Position numbers and translations under genes: made by a program | DNA from: an uncultured Eubacteriales bacterium | GTDB taxonomy: Bacteria; Bacillota; Clostridia; Oscillospirales; Acutalibacteraceae | NCBI GenBank assembly: GCA_900313125.1 | Contig: OMPZ01000251.1 | Span: 1-6,932, forward strand | Reading direction: 5' to 3' | DNA: 6,932 nt | Notes under the pieces: generated by a model | Seen by the model: only the letters and a program-made list of their open reading frames with translations | The model's database searches: none | What the model was told of the DNA's origin: nothing | Shown: one piece after another, positions 1 through 6,169 of the stretch | How the letters are laid out: every line of letters begins with the position of its first letter | Numbering within the stretch: position 1 is the stretch's first letter

Positions 1-250
1 TGTTTACAAAGTTGTAACTGTTGATAAACTTCGACAACTCTTGACATGTGGAAAACTATGTGAATTGTTAGGAAAAGAATATAACGGAAAGTTATATTTG
101 CTGTGTCAAGACGAAATTAAAATTTAATTTTTTTCGTCGTTTTATTGTAAATTTTTAACTGTTTATGTCGTAAAAGAAACGAAATTACAAAATTGAATGA
201 AAGTTTACAAAACGGTAACCTTTACTTTTGACAACTGTAACAGGTAGCGG
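1..250. other. AT-rich non-coding stretch with short direct and inverted repeats
   Basis: I see no gene here: no open frame has a ribosome binding site. Three structures are visible. A spaced direct repeat, GTTTACAAA-N3-GTAAC, lies at 2-18 and 203-219. A perfect 8-bp inverted repeat (78-85 and 91-98, AATATAAC/GTTATATT, 5-base loop) sits near 90. A GACGAAA/TTTCGTC stem (110-116 and 132-138) has an AT palindrome inside it and T-rich sequence after it, so it may be the terminator of a gene lying left of the window. A TTGACA at 41-46 has no convincing -10 at normal spacing. AGTTGT/ACAACT (10-15 and 34-39) could also pair. Confidence 0.4.
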
Positions 251-331
251 CGTCCGGGCGGGCGCGGGACGAGAGTTGTGCCTTAAACAAACCACAACCG
301 CGTAATCGCCCGCGGGCGCCCGCCCGCCGTT
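251..331 (+). repeat. Dispersed intergenic repeat, copy R1
   Basis: A GC-rich element embedded in AT-rich sequence. A perfect 11-bp inverted repeat, CGGGCGGGCGC (255-265) and GCGCCCGCCCG (316-326), encloses about 50 bases. Inside that is a second perfect hairpin, GTTGTG/CACAAC, around a CCTTAAACAAAC loop, and then the palindrome GCCCGCGGGC. The segment CTTAAACAAACyACAACCGCG followed by AAT and the GC-rich end matches the reverse complement of R4 closely, and R2 and R3 more loosely. It ends about 11 bases before the -35 of the EamA gene promoter. Its function is unknown; a REP- or MITE-like palindromic repeat is the best description. Confidence 0.75.
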
Positions 332-341
332 GACACAGAAC

Positions 342-370
342 TTGTCTGCACCGCAGTTTTTTGTTATAAT
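342..370 (+). promoter_or_regulatory. Promoter of the EamA-DUF3783 operon
   Basis: TTGTCT (342-347) and a perfect TATAAT (365-370) are separated by 17 bases, with an extended -10 TGT directly before the TATAAT. Transcription should start near 377, leaving a leader of about 36 bases before the TTG start. A better -35 match, TTGACA at 330-335, is 29 bases from the -10 and so too far to be its partner. Confidence 0.75.
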
Positions 371-412
371 ATAAACATAACAAAAACCATAAAAGTGTAT
401 GAGGGCGATCGT

Positions 413-1354
413 TTGAGCAGGACTGATAAAAACACCGGGACAAGCATATTTGAAAATAAACGCTGGGCGATGCTGCTTGCCGCGTCGACCTCCGTCGTGT
501 GGGCGTTCGCGTTTCCGCTGATAAAGCTCGGCATCAGCGCGTTCTCCATCGCCCCGGACGATACGGGCGCGAAAACGCTCTTTGCGGGCGTGCGTTTCTT
601 CTCGGCGGGCGTTATCGTGCTGATATTTTCCCTCGCCGTAAAAAAACGCACCATCAGTAAAAGCAAAAGCGCGCTGTCGCTTGCGCTGCTGCTCGGGCTT
701 GTAAATACCGCGCTGCATTATTTCTGCTATTATATCGGGCTGTCGAATCAGAGCGGCTCGCGCAGCGCCGTGATAGATTCACTTTCCAGCTTTCTGCTTA
801 TCCTCGCGGCGTGCGCCGTGTTTGACGGCGAGCAGCTCACTATGCGGAAAATTGCCGGGTGTGCGCTCGGCTTCTGCGGTATCCTACTCGTCAACGCGGG
901 CGGCGCTATGGCGTCGCAGTTCTCGTTTGCAGGCGACGGAATGCTGATCCTTAGCGCCGTTTTCTCCGCCGCCGGAGGTATCCTCACGAGGATAGTCACC
1001 TCGCGTATCGACGCGTCGACCGCTACGGGCATAAGTCTCGGCTTTGGCGGACTTCTGCTCATCACCGCAGGCGCGGCGATGGGCGGCAGACTTAGCGCGC
1101 CGTCGGCGTTCGGCGTGTTTATCCTGTGCTGCCTTATCGGCATTTCGACGTATGGCTTTTCCGTTTACAACAAGCTGATAAGCTGCAATCCCGTCGGCGA
1201 GATCGCGATATTCAATTCGCTCATACCGATCCTCGGCGTGACGTTTTCGTGCCTGCTGCTCGGCGAGCCGTTCAGAATACAGTACGCTGCGGCAGGCGTG
1301 CTCGTCGCCGCAGGCATTTTTGTGATAAATCATAAAGGACGTGTTTCAAAATGA
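413..1354 (+). CDS. EamA/DMT-superfamily membrane transporter
   Basis: A 313-residue inner-membrane protein with about ten hydrophobic helices in two similar halves, the usual build and length of EamA (drug/metabolite transporter) proteins, which export or exchange small metabolites. Both halves show the family pattern of a helix, a short loop with GE, and a final helix: VFDGEQLTMRKIAGCALGF near the middle and LLLGEPFRIQYAAAG near the end. The substrate cannot be read from sequence. I place the start at TTG 413 because GAGGG (401-405) lies 7 bases before it. The in-frame GTG at 395 would give six more residues but has no ribosome binding site. The stop overlaps the next gene's ATG (ATGA), so the two genes are translationally coupled in one operon. 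I am sure of the family, less so of the start. Confidence 0.88.
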   Translation: MSRTDKNTGTSIFENKRWAMLLAASTSVVWAFAFPLIKLGISAFSIAPDDTGAKTLFAGVRFFSAGVIVLIFSLAVKKRTISKSKSALSLALLLGLVNTALHYFCYYIGLSNQSGSRSAVIDSLSSFLLILAACAVFDGEQLTMRKIAGCALGFCGILLVNAGGAMASQFSFAGDGMLILSAVFSAAGGILTRIVTSRIDASTATGISLGFGGLLLITAGAAMGGRLSAPSAFGVFILCCLIGISTYGFSVYNKLISCNPVGEIAIFNSLIPILGVTFSCLLLGEPFRIQYAAAGVLVAAGIFVINHKGRVSK

Positions 1355-1734
1355 AAAAAACAGTTTTGCTGTACAACTTCAGCGCCGAGCGTTTAAAAGC
1401 CGTCAGACGCGCTCTGACGCCGCTCGGCTGTTCGGTGAGGTGCGTATCAAAAAAAGAGTTTTCGCAGCCTGTAGGGGCTCTGGCGGGGCTTTCCGACGTA
1501 TCCTGCGCCGCGGACAAAAAAATAACGCCGGAGAATGACTTCTCCGACGAAATGCTCGTTATCTGCGGTTTTTCGGGCGACGGTATCGACGTATTCTTAA
1601 ACGCGCTGAAATACGGCGGCGTAGGACGCATTGCGCTCAAAGCCGTACTGACCGAGCACAACGCATCATGGAGCGGCAGCGAGCTTCACCGCGAACTAAA
1701 ATCCGAGCACGATTTTTTCAATTCGCGGTTTTAA
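1351..1734 (+). CDS. DUF3783 family protein
   Basis: A 127-residue soluble protein without signal peptide or membrane segment. It matches the DUF3783 family as I know it: an N-terminal strand KKTVLLYNFSAERLKAVRRAL, the central QPVGALAG, then EMLVICGFSGDGIDVFLNAL and a C-terminal LKAVLTEHNASWSGSELHRELKSEH. The family is common in Clostridia and has no established function that I know of. It follows the transporter with a 4-base ATGA overlap; the likely ribosome binding site is AAAGGAC (1334-1340), inside the transporter gene. The pairing suggests co-expression but does not assign a role. Repeat R2 starts directly after the stop. Confidence 0.85.
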   Translation: MKKTVLLYNFSAERLKAVRRALTPLGCSVRCVSKKEFSQPVGALAGLSDVSCAADKKITPENDFSDEMLVICGFSGDGIDVFLNALKYGGVGRIALKAVLTEHNASWSGSELHRELKSEHDFFNSRF

Positions 1735-1866
1735 GTTGTCTAAGGCACAGCTCTTGTTCCGCGATTTAAGCAAAGCAGGCTTGCCGGGCAAGCCGAGCCG
1801 CGCGGAACTGAAGTAGTGTCACAAACGAACTACAACCGCGTATTTGCCTGCGCCCGCTTGGGCGCT
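1735..1866 (+). repeat. Dispersed intergenic repeat, copy R2 (long form)
   Basis: It fills the whole spacer between the convergent DUF3783 and AEC genes. From left to right it shows an outer stem, CTTGTTCCGCG paired with CGCGGAAC-TG-AAG (two bulged bases); an inner hairpin GGCTTGC-CGG-GCAAGCC (1778-1794); a GTAGT/ACTAC hairpin; and a terminal hairpin GCGCCC-GCTT-GGGCGC (1850-1865). The flanks CAAAGyA and GAGCCGCrCGG around the 17-base inner hairpin, and ACTACAACCGCG further on, are shared with the reverse complement of R4. Its GC-rich end touches the stop codon of the AEC gene. Confidence 0.75.
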
Positions 1867-1872
1867 ATTTTA
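1850..1872 (+). terminator. Terminator-like hairpin at the end of R2
   Basis: GCGCCC (1850-1855), a 4-base loop and GGGCGC (1860-1865) are followed by TATTTTAT on the plus strand. This could end the EamA-DUF3783 transcript. The T-tract is interrupted and the hairpin belongs to the repeat, so its use as a terminator is an inference. On the minus strand no T-run follows it. Confidence 0.5.
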
Positions 1873-2800
1873 TCAGCCCCGACAGCGTCATCATGACGGG
1901 GATCGTGATTATCGACGAAAACGTGCCCAGCAGCACGAGGTTCGCCGCCATGTCCTGACCCGCGCCGATCATTTCGGAGTAATTGAGCACAACGCTTGCG
2001 ATGGGGCAGCAGCAGATTATGTAGAACGTCATCTTCATGTCGGTCTCGATCGGCAAAAAGAACACCACGAGCAGCCCAAAAAGCGGCATGACGAGCTGCT
2101 TTAGAAACAGCACGAGGTAATTGAGACGGCTCTTCACGATCTTTTTGAGCGGCACGCACGCAAGGCGCATACCCATGATGAGCATACACAGCGGCGTTGT
2201 CATTTTCGCCAGCAGGAACACGGCGTCGCCGAAAACGTTGCCGCCGATATATGTGTGCGTGAAGAACAGCGGCAGCGCGATGTACAGCGCGATCATCGAC
2301 GGGTTCAGGAAGAAATTCTTCGGTTTGATGTATTTCTTGTCGTTGGCGATAACGGCGGAGGCTATCGTCCAGCCGAGAAGGTTCATCGAAATGCTGTAAA
2401 CGGCGGAGAAAACGACGGCGGTGGGGTAGTGGGGCAGAAGGTGCTCGAGCAGCGGCACGCCCATGAACGCGCAGTTGCCGAACGCGCCGGCGATCGTGGC
2501 GATCCTGTAGCGGACGTTATTGTATTTTTTTCGGAACAGCAGGTAGTATGTTCCGAGAAGAACGCCCTGTATCGCGACGGCGAGCACGAAGAATATCACC
2601 ATGTTTATGAAAAGCGCGCGTGTGTACGTCACCTTCTGGAACGAGTACACCACAAGGCACGACTGACATATATACATCAGCACGGTGGCAAACGCCGAGA
2701 TACTCGACGGCTGTATTTTCTTCGCCTTGACGAGAGCAAAGCCCGGCGCGCTGTAAAGCAGCATCACGCCGACGGTAGTTACTGTTATTAAAAGCTCCAT
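1865..2800 (-). CDS. AEC (auxin efflux carrier) family transporter
   Basis: A 311-residue inner-membrane protein with about ten hydrophobic helices, the normal AEC size. Family motifs are visible in order: GNCAFMGVPLL at about residues 108-118, NPSMIAL at 166-172, a PLCMLIMGMRLA helix, and a final helix around LVLLGTFSSIITIPV. Bacterial AEC proteins move organic anions or amino-acid-like compounds; the substrate here is unknown. The start is ATG 2800, with the ribosome binding site GAGGTC (2806-2811) five bases before it; the frame stays open 23 codons further upstream but runs into the rpsT terminator. It lies downstream of rpsT on the same strand with that terminator between them, so expression needs read-through or a weak local promoter. 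I see only a TGTTATTAT extended -10 candidate. Its stop TAG overlaps the terminal hairpin of R2. Confidence 0.85.
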   Translation of the reverse strand: MELLITVTTVGVMLLYSAPGFALVKAKKIQPSSISAFATVLMYICQSCLVVYSFQKVTYTRALFINMVIFFVLAVAIQGVLLGTYYLLFRKKYNNVRYRIATIAGAFGNCAFMGVPLLEHLLPHYPTAVVFSAVYSISMNLLGWTIASAVIANDKKYIKPKNFFLNPSMIALYIALPLFFTHTYIGGNVFGDAVFLLAKMTTPLCMLIMGMRLACVPLKKIVKSRLNYLVLFLKQLVMPLFGLLVVFFLPIETDMKMTFYIICCCPIASVVLNYSEMIGAGQDMAANLVLLGTFSSIITIPVMMTLSGLIK

Positions 2801-2841
2801 ATTATGACCTCGATGGATAGATTTCAATAATAACAAAAAGG

Positions 2842-2870
2842 AAAAACCGCCCCTTTTGAGGGCGGTCATT
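2842..2870 (-). terminator. Intrinsic terminator of rpsT
   Basis: Read on the minus strand, ACCGCCC and GGGCGGT (2860-2866 with 2846-2852) form a 7-bp GC-rich stem with a 7-base loop, followed by TTTTTCCTTTTT. It starts 22 bases after the rpsT stop. The plus strand also has a T-rich run after the stem, so it could work in both directions. Confidence 0.85.
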
Positions 2871-2887
2871 TTTCGCTTTTGGTCAAA

Positions 2888-3148
2888 TTAGCCGGCAGCG
2901 TTGAGCTTCTTCACAAGAGCAGACTTCTTTCTTGCTGCATTGTTCTTGTGGATAAGACCCTTTGCGGCAGCCTGGTCGATCTTCTTGATAGCGACCTTTA
3001 CTGCTTCCGACTTCTCTGCTGCATTGCCTTCAACTGCTACGTTTGCCTTCTTGATAGCTGTCTTAAGAGCGGACTTTGTAGCCTTGTTTCTTGCTGTCTT
3101 AGCTGCGATAACCTTAACGCGCTTCTTAGCGGATTTAATGTTCGGCAC
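2888..3148 (-). CDS. rpsT: 30S ribosomal protein S20
   Basis: An 86-residue, Lys/Ala-rich helical protein that binds 16S rRNA during assembly of the small subunit. The N-terminus (M)PNIKSAKKRVKV, the central NKATKSALKTAIKKA and the C-terminal LIHKNNAARKKSAL are typical of S20, and the length is normal. The start is GTG 3148: AAAGGAGGTG (3155-3164) is a near-perfect ribosome binding site, with its AGGAGG 8 bases upstream, and this start gives the conserved PNIKSAKKR N-terminus. The frame stays open for nine more codons, but they include the binding site itself. The gene has its own promoter and terminator and is expressed alone, without the holA or gpr neighbours often seen beside rpsT in Firmicutes. 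Confidence 0.97.
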   Translation of the reverse strand: MPNIKSAKKRVKVIAAKTARNKATKSALKTAIKKANVAVEGNAAEKSEAVKVAIKKIDQAAAKGLIHKNNAARKKSALVKKLNAAG

Positions 3149-3184
3149 TGCAAACACCTCCTTTAATAATCTCATTCGTCTAAT

Positions 3185-3213
3185 ATAATAGCATTATTCG
3201 GAGGAAAAATCAA
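3185..3213 (-). promoter_or_regulatory. Promoter of rpsT
   Basis: On the minus strand TTGATT (3208-3213) and TATTAT (3185-3190) are 17 bases apart, with TGC directly before the -10 (extended -10). Transcription would start near 3178, giving a leader of about 30 bases that ends in the strong ribosome binding site. Confidence 0.75.
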
Positions 3214-3290
3214 GAGATTTTCATAATTTATTTAGTTTGCCGTCAAATTCTGCAAGGTTTACTATGGATTCCTCTAAATTTAACAAAAAA

Positions 3291-4064
3291 TTATACAAAT
3301 TTAATGCCGTTTTTCTCGAGCTTTTCTTTGATCTCGGCGTGCTTGCCGCGGCTGAGAGGTATCTCCTCATAGCACTCCTTTAGCATGATCGAGTACGTTT
3401 TGCCGAACTCGTTGTTCTTTACATAGCGTATTTTTTTCATCGGCACGATGAACGACTGGTGACAGCGGAAAAAGCTGTGCGGCTCAAGTATCTCTTCAAG
3501 CTGCGTGAGGTTGTACTTCGCGACGAACGACTTGCCCGAGTTCGTGTGGATATAGACCTTGCGCCCCTTTTTCTCGATATAAAGTATGCTGTTGACGTCG
3601 ATTATCCTGTAGCCGCCCTCGATGTTGATGCCGATCTTTTTGCTTTTCGGCTCGGGCTTTTTGTCGCTGACAAGCTCCATAACGTTGTTGCGCAGCTTTC
3701 GCTGAGCGCGCTCTATGGCACGCTTGATGCGCGCCTCATTTATCGGCTTTGTGACAAAGTCTACCGGCTCGAAGTCGTAGCAGTCGGCGGCGAAGTACGC
3801 GTGCCCGGTGCAGAAGATGATCTCGATCTTCGGGTATTTTTTCTTGACGATCGACGCGACGTTCATGCCGTTGTTGTACGGCATTTCGATATCGAGCACG
3901 AGCAGCTCGGCGTCAAGCTCGGGCAGACGCGACATAAGCTCCGGGCTGTTGTCGATGTACTCGGTGACCTCGACAGCGGGGAACTTTTTCAGTATAGCGA
4001 CCGTAGCCGCGCCCGATGTGTGGTCGTCGTCAACGACGATAGTTCTGATAGGTTCGGCAGACAT
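3291..4064 (-). CDS. LytTR-family response regulator
   Basis: A 257-residue cytoplasmic transcription factor. Residues 1 to about 125 form a receiver domain: acidic pocket D12-D14, phosphoacceptor D58 in LVLDIEMP, T86 in FCTGHA and K106 in VTKP. A charged linker (about 126-142) leads to a LytTR DNA-binding domain (about 143-250) with its marker FFRCHQSFIVPMKKIRYV. Regulators of this kind (AgrA, ComE, VirR) bind as dimers to pairs of direct repeats about 21 bp apart upstream of the -35. ATG 4064 is chosen because GAGGTGA (4069-4075) stands 4 bases before it; an open 18-codon extension lacks support. It is divergent from the kinase at 4570, its likely partner. No clear terminator follows. Its ribosome binding site is complementary to the putative sRNAs at 6016 and 6391. 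Confidence 0.93.
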   Translation of the reverse strand: MSAEPIRTIVVDDDHTSGAATVAILKKFPAVEVTEYIDNSPELMSRLPELDAELLVLDIEMPYNNGMNVASIVKKKYPKIEIIFCTGHAYFAADCYDFEPVDFVTKPINEARIKRAIERAQRKLRNNVMELVSDKKPEPKSKKIGINIEGGYRIIDVNSILYIEKKGRKVYIHTNSGKSFVAKYNLTQLEEILEPHSFFRCHQSFIVPMKKIRYVKNNEFGKTYSIMLKECYEEIPLSRGKHAEIKEKLEKNGIKFV

Positions 4065-4068
4065 AAGC

Positions 4069-4079
4069 TCACCTCTTTC
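4069..4079 (-). promoter_or_regulatory. Ribosome binding site of the LytTR regulator; possible sRNA target
   Basis: On the minus strand the mRNA reads GAAAGAGGTGA, a good Shine-Dalgarno that fixes the start at 4064. The nine bases GAAAGAGGT (4071-4079) are the exact complement of ACCTCTTTC, present in both putative sRNAs (6096-6104 and 6474-6482). The complementarity is seen; regulation through it is inferred. Confidence 0.6.
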
Positions 4080-4122
4080 TTTATGCTGCGCCGCAGCGCG
4101 TTTGTTTACGATCCCCACAATA

Positions 4123-4150
4123 ATAGTAACACAAATATTTCTGCTGTTAA
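4123..4150 (-). promoter_or_regulatory. Promoter of the LytTR regulator
   Basis: On the minus strand TTAACA (4145-4150) and TACTAT (4123-4128) are 16 bases apart, with an extended -10 TGT just before the -10. The start would be near 4116, leaving a leader of about 50 bases. No clear pair of LytTR sites sits upstream of it, so autoactivation is not evident. Confidence 0.6.
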
Positions 4151-4252
4151 TTCCATATTAGAAAATATATTTTACAGATATTGCCGAATTTATTTTTTCT
4201 GTTGGCAAAGCATCTTCTCCCACACATAAGCGCTTTTAGCGCGGCGTTTTTA

Positions 4253-4288
4253 TTGTTATTATTGTTATATTTGTTATTATTGTTACGA
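4253..4288 (+). repeat. Four tandem 9-bp units (TTGTTAnnn)
   Basis: TTGTTA recurs at exactly 9-bp steps at 4253, 4262, 4271 and 4280. Units 1 and 3 are both TTGTTATTA, so TTGTTATTATTGTTA occurs twice as a perfect 15-bp direct repeat 18 bp apart. It lies about 100 bp upstream of the regulator's -35. The array could be a protein-binding site or a simple-sequence expansion. Confidence 0.85.
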
Positions 4289-4292
4289 TGTT

Positions 4293-4331
4293 GCCGCCGG
4301 TCTGCCGCCGGTCTGCCGATGGTCTGCCGTT
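4293..4331 (+). repeat. Tandem 11-bp repeat (GCCGCCGGTCT)
   Basis: There are two perfect units (4293-4303, 4304-4314), a third with two changes (4315-4325, GCCGATGGTCT) and a partial fourth. Eleven base pairs is about one helical turn, so every unit faces the same side of the DNA. It follows the 9-bp array by 4 bases but has opposite base composition. Confidence 0.85.
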
Positions 4332-4428
4332 CGTCAAAACGAAGGTGTCGATTTTCGCGGCTGCAATGGGCTTTTTCGCTTGTCGATGGTTTGTCGTTTT
4401 TTCGGGTTTTTGAAAAAAGCCACGCAGT

Positions 4429-4505
4429 ATAGCTGAAAGCTGCCGCGCGGCGAAAAAGTAGTGCATTGCACAAACTAAAACAGCGCAATTGCCCGCGCCC
4501 GCAGG
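4429..4505 (+). repeat. Dispersed intergenic repeat, copy R3
   Basis: It aligns with R2 over GCCGCGCGG, then AGTAGTG, CACAAAC, a CTAAAACAGCG segment in the place of CTACAACCGCG, and finally AATTGCCCGCG as in R4. A GCAG/CTGC hairpin takes the place of the inner hairpin of R2 and R4. This is the most diverged copy. It ends one base before the -35 of the kinase promoter, so any structure or protein on the repeat would touch that promoter. Confidence 0.6.
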
Positions 4506-4506
4506 A

Positions 4507-4535
4507 TTGAAATAATGGTGTGGGTGTGATACAAT
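4507..4535 (+). promoter_or_regulatory. Promoter of the sensor kinase
   Basis: TTGAAA (4507-4512) and TACAAT (4530-4535) are 17 bases apart, with TGA directly before the -10 (extended -10). The start would be near 4542, with a leader of about 28 bases carrying the GGAGG ribosome binding site. Confidence 0.75.
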
Positions 4536-4569
4536 GTAGGAGACATATTTTAGAAACGGAGGCGGATAT

Positions 4570-5874
4570 ATGCTCCAGTTTACAATATCGCTGATCTTCG
4601 GTCTGACGGTCGGCGTCATCATGAGCCTTATGCTGTGGCTAAATACTCGATTTACGCTCACCGAGTTCGTCGCGATCGTGGGCTTTGTGTTCATCGGCTG
4701 TACCGTGTGGACGTTCACCGACGGCCGCTTCGCCGACCTGACGCTCATCGCCCTGCTGATCGTCTGGACGCTTTTCAGAATGCTCTTCGACCGAAAGCGT
4801 ACATTCGAGAAGCTGCTCACCTTCGCGATGAGTACCGCGCTCGTGCTCAACTATTACATCTATCTCCAGTTTATCGGACTGCGCGCAGAGGGCGCGAGCG
4901 TTTCGCAGCTGATCTATATGCTCGTGTATCTCGTCATAATTGCGGCGGCGTTCCTCGTCGTCGTTATTCAGAAGGTCTCGTTTTTCAGCAACTCGTGGGA
5001 GCGCGATTTCTTCGCCCACGAGGACAAGCGAATGAAGCGCAACAGAACGATGATCTTCTCGTTCCTCATGGTACTGACCGTCGTTATCGTCGGCGGCATC
5101 TATATGTCAACGAGCTTTGTGCGTACAGCAAGCAATGCTATGTTCTACATCGGCTTTGAGTTTTTCTTCTCGCTGGTGTACATTTTTATCAGCTTCATCA
5201 TGCTGAAGATGCTTGTCGAGTATTACATTCTTTCGGATATTTCTTCTCAGGAAAAGCAGCACCAAAAGGAGCTGCGGTCGTTCATTAAAATGATAAGAGC
5301 GCAGCGGCACGATTTCAATCTGCACCTTCACGCCGTGAACGGTCTGCTTGAAGCGCAGAAGTACGAAGAGTGCCGGAATTATGTGGCAAAAATGGTTTCG
5401 GAGACGGAGTACGTCAACGAGGTGCTGCCGCTTCACGACACGAGCATCAGCGCGATGCTGTACGCCTACCGCTCCGACGCGGAGAACAACGGCATAAAGA
5501 TGAGGTTTGAGATCACGACGAATCTTCGCGGTCTTGCGCCCGAGGGCTACGAGATAAACAGGATACTCGGAAATCTTCTGCAAAACGCGATCGACGCGCT
5601 GACCGAACAGACCGACCGCGAGTACGGCATTGTTGTGAAAATGTACGACAACTCCGATTCCGCTGTCATTGACATTTCAAATAAATATTTCGGCGACGCG
5701 GAGGAGCTTTCGCATTTCTTTGAGGACAGCTATTCCGGCAAGAAGAACCACGAGGGTCTGGGTTTAAGCACCGTTCAGCGGCTTGCCGAATCGTACAAGG
5801 GCGTGGCTTACGTCGAGCTTGACGAGGACATCATACACTTTATAGTGCGCCTTCCGAAGAAAAACAGAAAGTAG
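4570..5874 (+). CDS. Seven-helix GHKL sensor histidine kinase (AgrC/ComD type)
   Basis: A 434-residue membrane kinase. Residues 1 to about 220 hold about seven hydrophobic segments (near 7-24, 34-50, 57-73, 84-103, 113-135, 160-180, 192-216) with no large outer domain, as in peptide-sensing kinases. A coiled stretch leads to the dimerisation/phosphotransfer helix with IRAQRHDFNLHLHAVNGLL; H247 is the predicted phosphorylated histidine. The ATPase domain follows: N-box GNLLQNAIDAL (N335, N339), IDISNKY (368-373) where many kinases have DxG, and EGLGLSTVQRL (395-405). ATG 4570 has GGAGG (4558-4562) 7 bases upstream. GHKL kinases of this class work with LytTR regulators, and the divergent one at 4064 is the obvious partner. 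No AgrB/AgrD-like signal gene is in the window, so the ligand is unknown. Confidence 0.92.
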   Translation: MLQFTISLIFGLTVGVIMSLMLWLNTRFTLTEFVAIVGFVFIGCTVWTFTDGRFADLTLIALLIVWTLFRMLFDRKRTFEKLLTFAMSTALVLNYYIYLQFIGLRAEGASVSQLIYMLVYLVIIAAAFLVVVIQKVSFFSNSWERDFFAHEDKRMKRNRTMIFSFLMVLTVVIVGGIYMSTSFVRTASNAMFYIGFEFFFSLVYIFISFIMLKMLVEYYILSDISSQEKQHQKELRSFIKMIRAQRHDFNLHLHAVNGLLEAQKYEECRNYVAKMVSETEYVNEVLPLHDTSISAMLYAYRSDAENNGIKMRFEITTNLRGLAPEGYEINRILGNLLQNAIDALTEQTDREYGIVVKMYDNSDSAVIDISNKYFGDAEELSHFFEDSYSGKKNHEGLGLSTVQRLAESYKGVAYVELDEDIIHFIVRLPKKNRK

Positions 5875-5876
5875 CA

Positions 5877-5898
5877 CAGGCGAAAATGCCTGATTTTT
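5877..5898 (+). terminator. Weak terminator after the kinase
   Basis: CAGGC (5877-5881), a 6-base loop and GCCTG (5888-5892) are followed by ATTTTT. It begins 2 bases after the kinase stop. The stem is only 5 bp, so some read-through into the sRNA region is possible. Confidence 0.6.
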
Positions 5899-5939
5899 CC
5901 TGCGCTGATACCGATATTTTGGAACTGTTTTCAGGGCGA

Positions 5940-5973
5940 GACCAAATAGACACGAAGAAAGACCAAACAGACA
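5940..5973 (+). promoter_or_regulatory. Putative LytTR operator of sRNA A
   Basis: GACCAAATAGACA (5940-5952) and GACCAAACAGACA (5961-5973) are direct repeats differing at one base, exactly 21 bp apart, ending 7 bases before the -35. Read on the minus strand the cores TCTATTTGG and TCTGTTTGG match 7 and 8 of 9 positions of the LytTR half-site consensus [TA][AC][CA]GTTN[AG][TG]. Repeat identity and spacing are seen; binding by the regulator at 3291-4064 is inferred. Confidence 0.6.
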
Positions 5974-5980
5974 AAAGCCC

Positions 5981-6014
5981 TTGAAAAAACATTTGAAAAG
6001 GTTTATCATATAAT
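5981..6014 (+). promoter_or_regulatory. Promoter of sRNA A
   Basis: TTGAAA (5981-5986) and TATCAT (6004-6009) are 17 bases apart; the shared block TATCATATAATCAC also contains TATAAT at 6009-6014. The same elements at the same spacing stand in front of copy B. A start near 6016 would place hairpin 1 at the 5' end of the RNA. Confidence 0.65.
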
Positions 6015-6015
6015 C

Positions 6016-6154
6016 ACGGTGATTGATTGCACACCGATCTACACTAAACGAGCCGGGGCGAATTGATTGCGCGCTCGCGGCGTAACGAAGATAATACCTC
6101 TTTCAAAAATATGATTCCCTGAAAAATAAGGACGGTCAGCCGTCCTTATTTTTT
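6016..6154 (+). ncRNA. Putative small RNA A, tandem paralogue of sRNA B
   Basis: About 139 bases from the predicted start to the end of the T-run. Hairpin 1 is CGGTG/CACCG (6017-6021, 6032-6036) with loop ATTGATTGCA. Hairpin 2 is GAGC..GCG/CGC-GCTC (6050-6076) with loop AATTGATTG. Then comes a 41-base block (6090-6130), 37 of 41 identical to copy B, that holds ACCTCTTTC (6096-6104) and GATTCCCT. The terminator closes the unit. There is no open frame with a ribosome binding site. C-rich unpaired segments able to bind Shine-Dalgarno sequences are known in Gram-positive sRNAs (RsaE/RoxS, csRNAs, RNAIII). I do not recognise the family. A structured cis element of a read-through transcript is the alternative, but the dedicated promoter and terminator, both conserved in two copies, favour an independent RNA. 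Confidence 0.7.
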
Positions 6155-6160
6155 GTTTTT
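6122..6160 (+). terminator. Terminator of sRNA A
   Basis: TAAGGACGG, a 4-base TCAG loop and CCGTCCTTA (6127-6135, 6140-6148) form a 9-bp stem flanked by an A-run and a TTTTTT run, with a further T-run after a single G. The A/T flanks make it look bidirectional. Compared with copy B one G-C pair is replaced by A-T, keeping the pairing. Confidence 0.9.
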
Positions 6161-6169
6161 TATGAAATG

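Larger units (their letters stand above)
4151..4428. other. Non-coding spacer between the divergent regulator and kinase promoters
   Basis: This is AT-rich on the left and GC-rich on the right. It contains the two tandem arrays listed separately and a possible long stem, GGCTTTTT (4369-4376) with AAAAAGCC (4414-4421). Open frames crossing it lack ribosome binding sites and have repeat-driven composition (Leu-rich on plus, Asn-rich on minus), so I do not call genes. Confidence 0.5.

Noticed and set aside
251..331. GC-rich repeats R1-R4 as a CRISPR array or insertion sequence
   Set aside because: Copies are kilobases apart in both orientations, without regular spacers, and no transposase or cas gene is present.
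330..335. TTGACA as -35 of the EamA promoter
   Set aside because: It is 29 bases from the TATAAT at 365; TTGTCT at 342 has the correct 17-base spacing.
884..1333. Long minus-strand frames inside the EamA gene
   Set aside because: They are shadows of a GC-rich gene; the peptides are Arg/Ala-rich with no family features and no start signals.
2255..2791. Plus-strand frame opposite the AEC transporter
   Set aside because: It is rich in charged residues, an artefact of the opposite strand of a membrane protein gene; the AEC motifs on the minus strand are decisive.
3459..4229. A 256-codon plus-strand frame opposite the response regulator
   Set aside because: The reverse strand encodes complete receiver and LytTR domains with catalytic residues; the plus frame is a mirror of that codon usage and has no ribosome binding site.
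4181..4432. Plus-strand 83-codon frame with a Leu-rich hydrophobic stretch between regulator and kinase, a tempting signal-peptide candidate
   Set aside because: It starts at TTG with no ribosome binding site. Its Leu run comes from the TTGTTA tandem array and the rest from the GC-rich array. It also reads into repeat R3.
6016..6154. sRNA A as 6S RNA, a riboswitch or a small-peptide mRNA
   Set aside because: No long rod with central bubble, no recognisable riboswitch core, no downstream gene to control, and no frame with a ribosome binding site.
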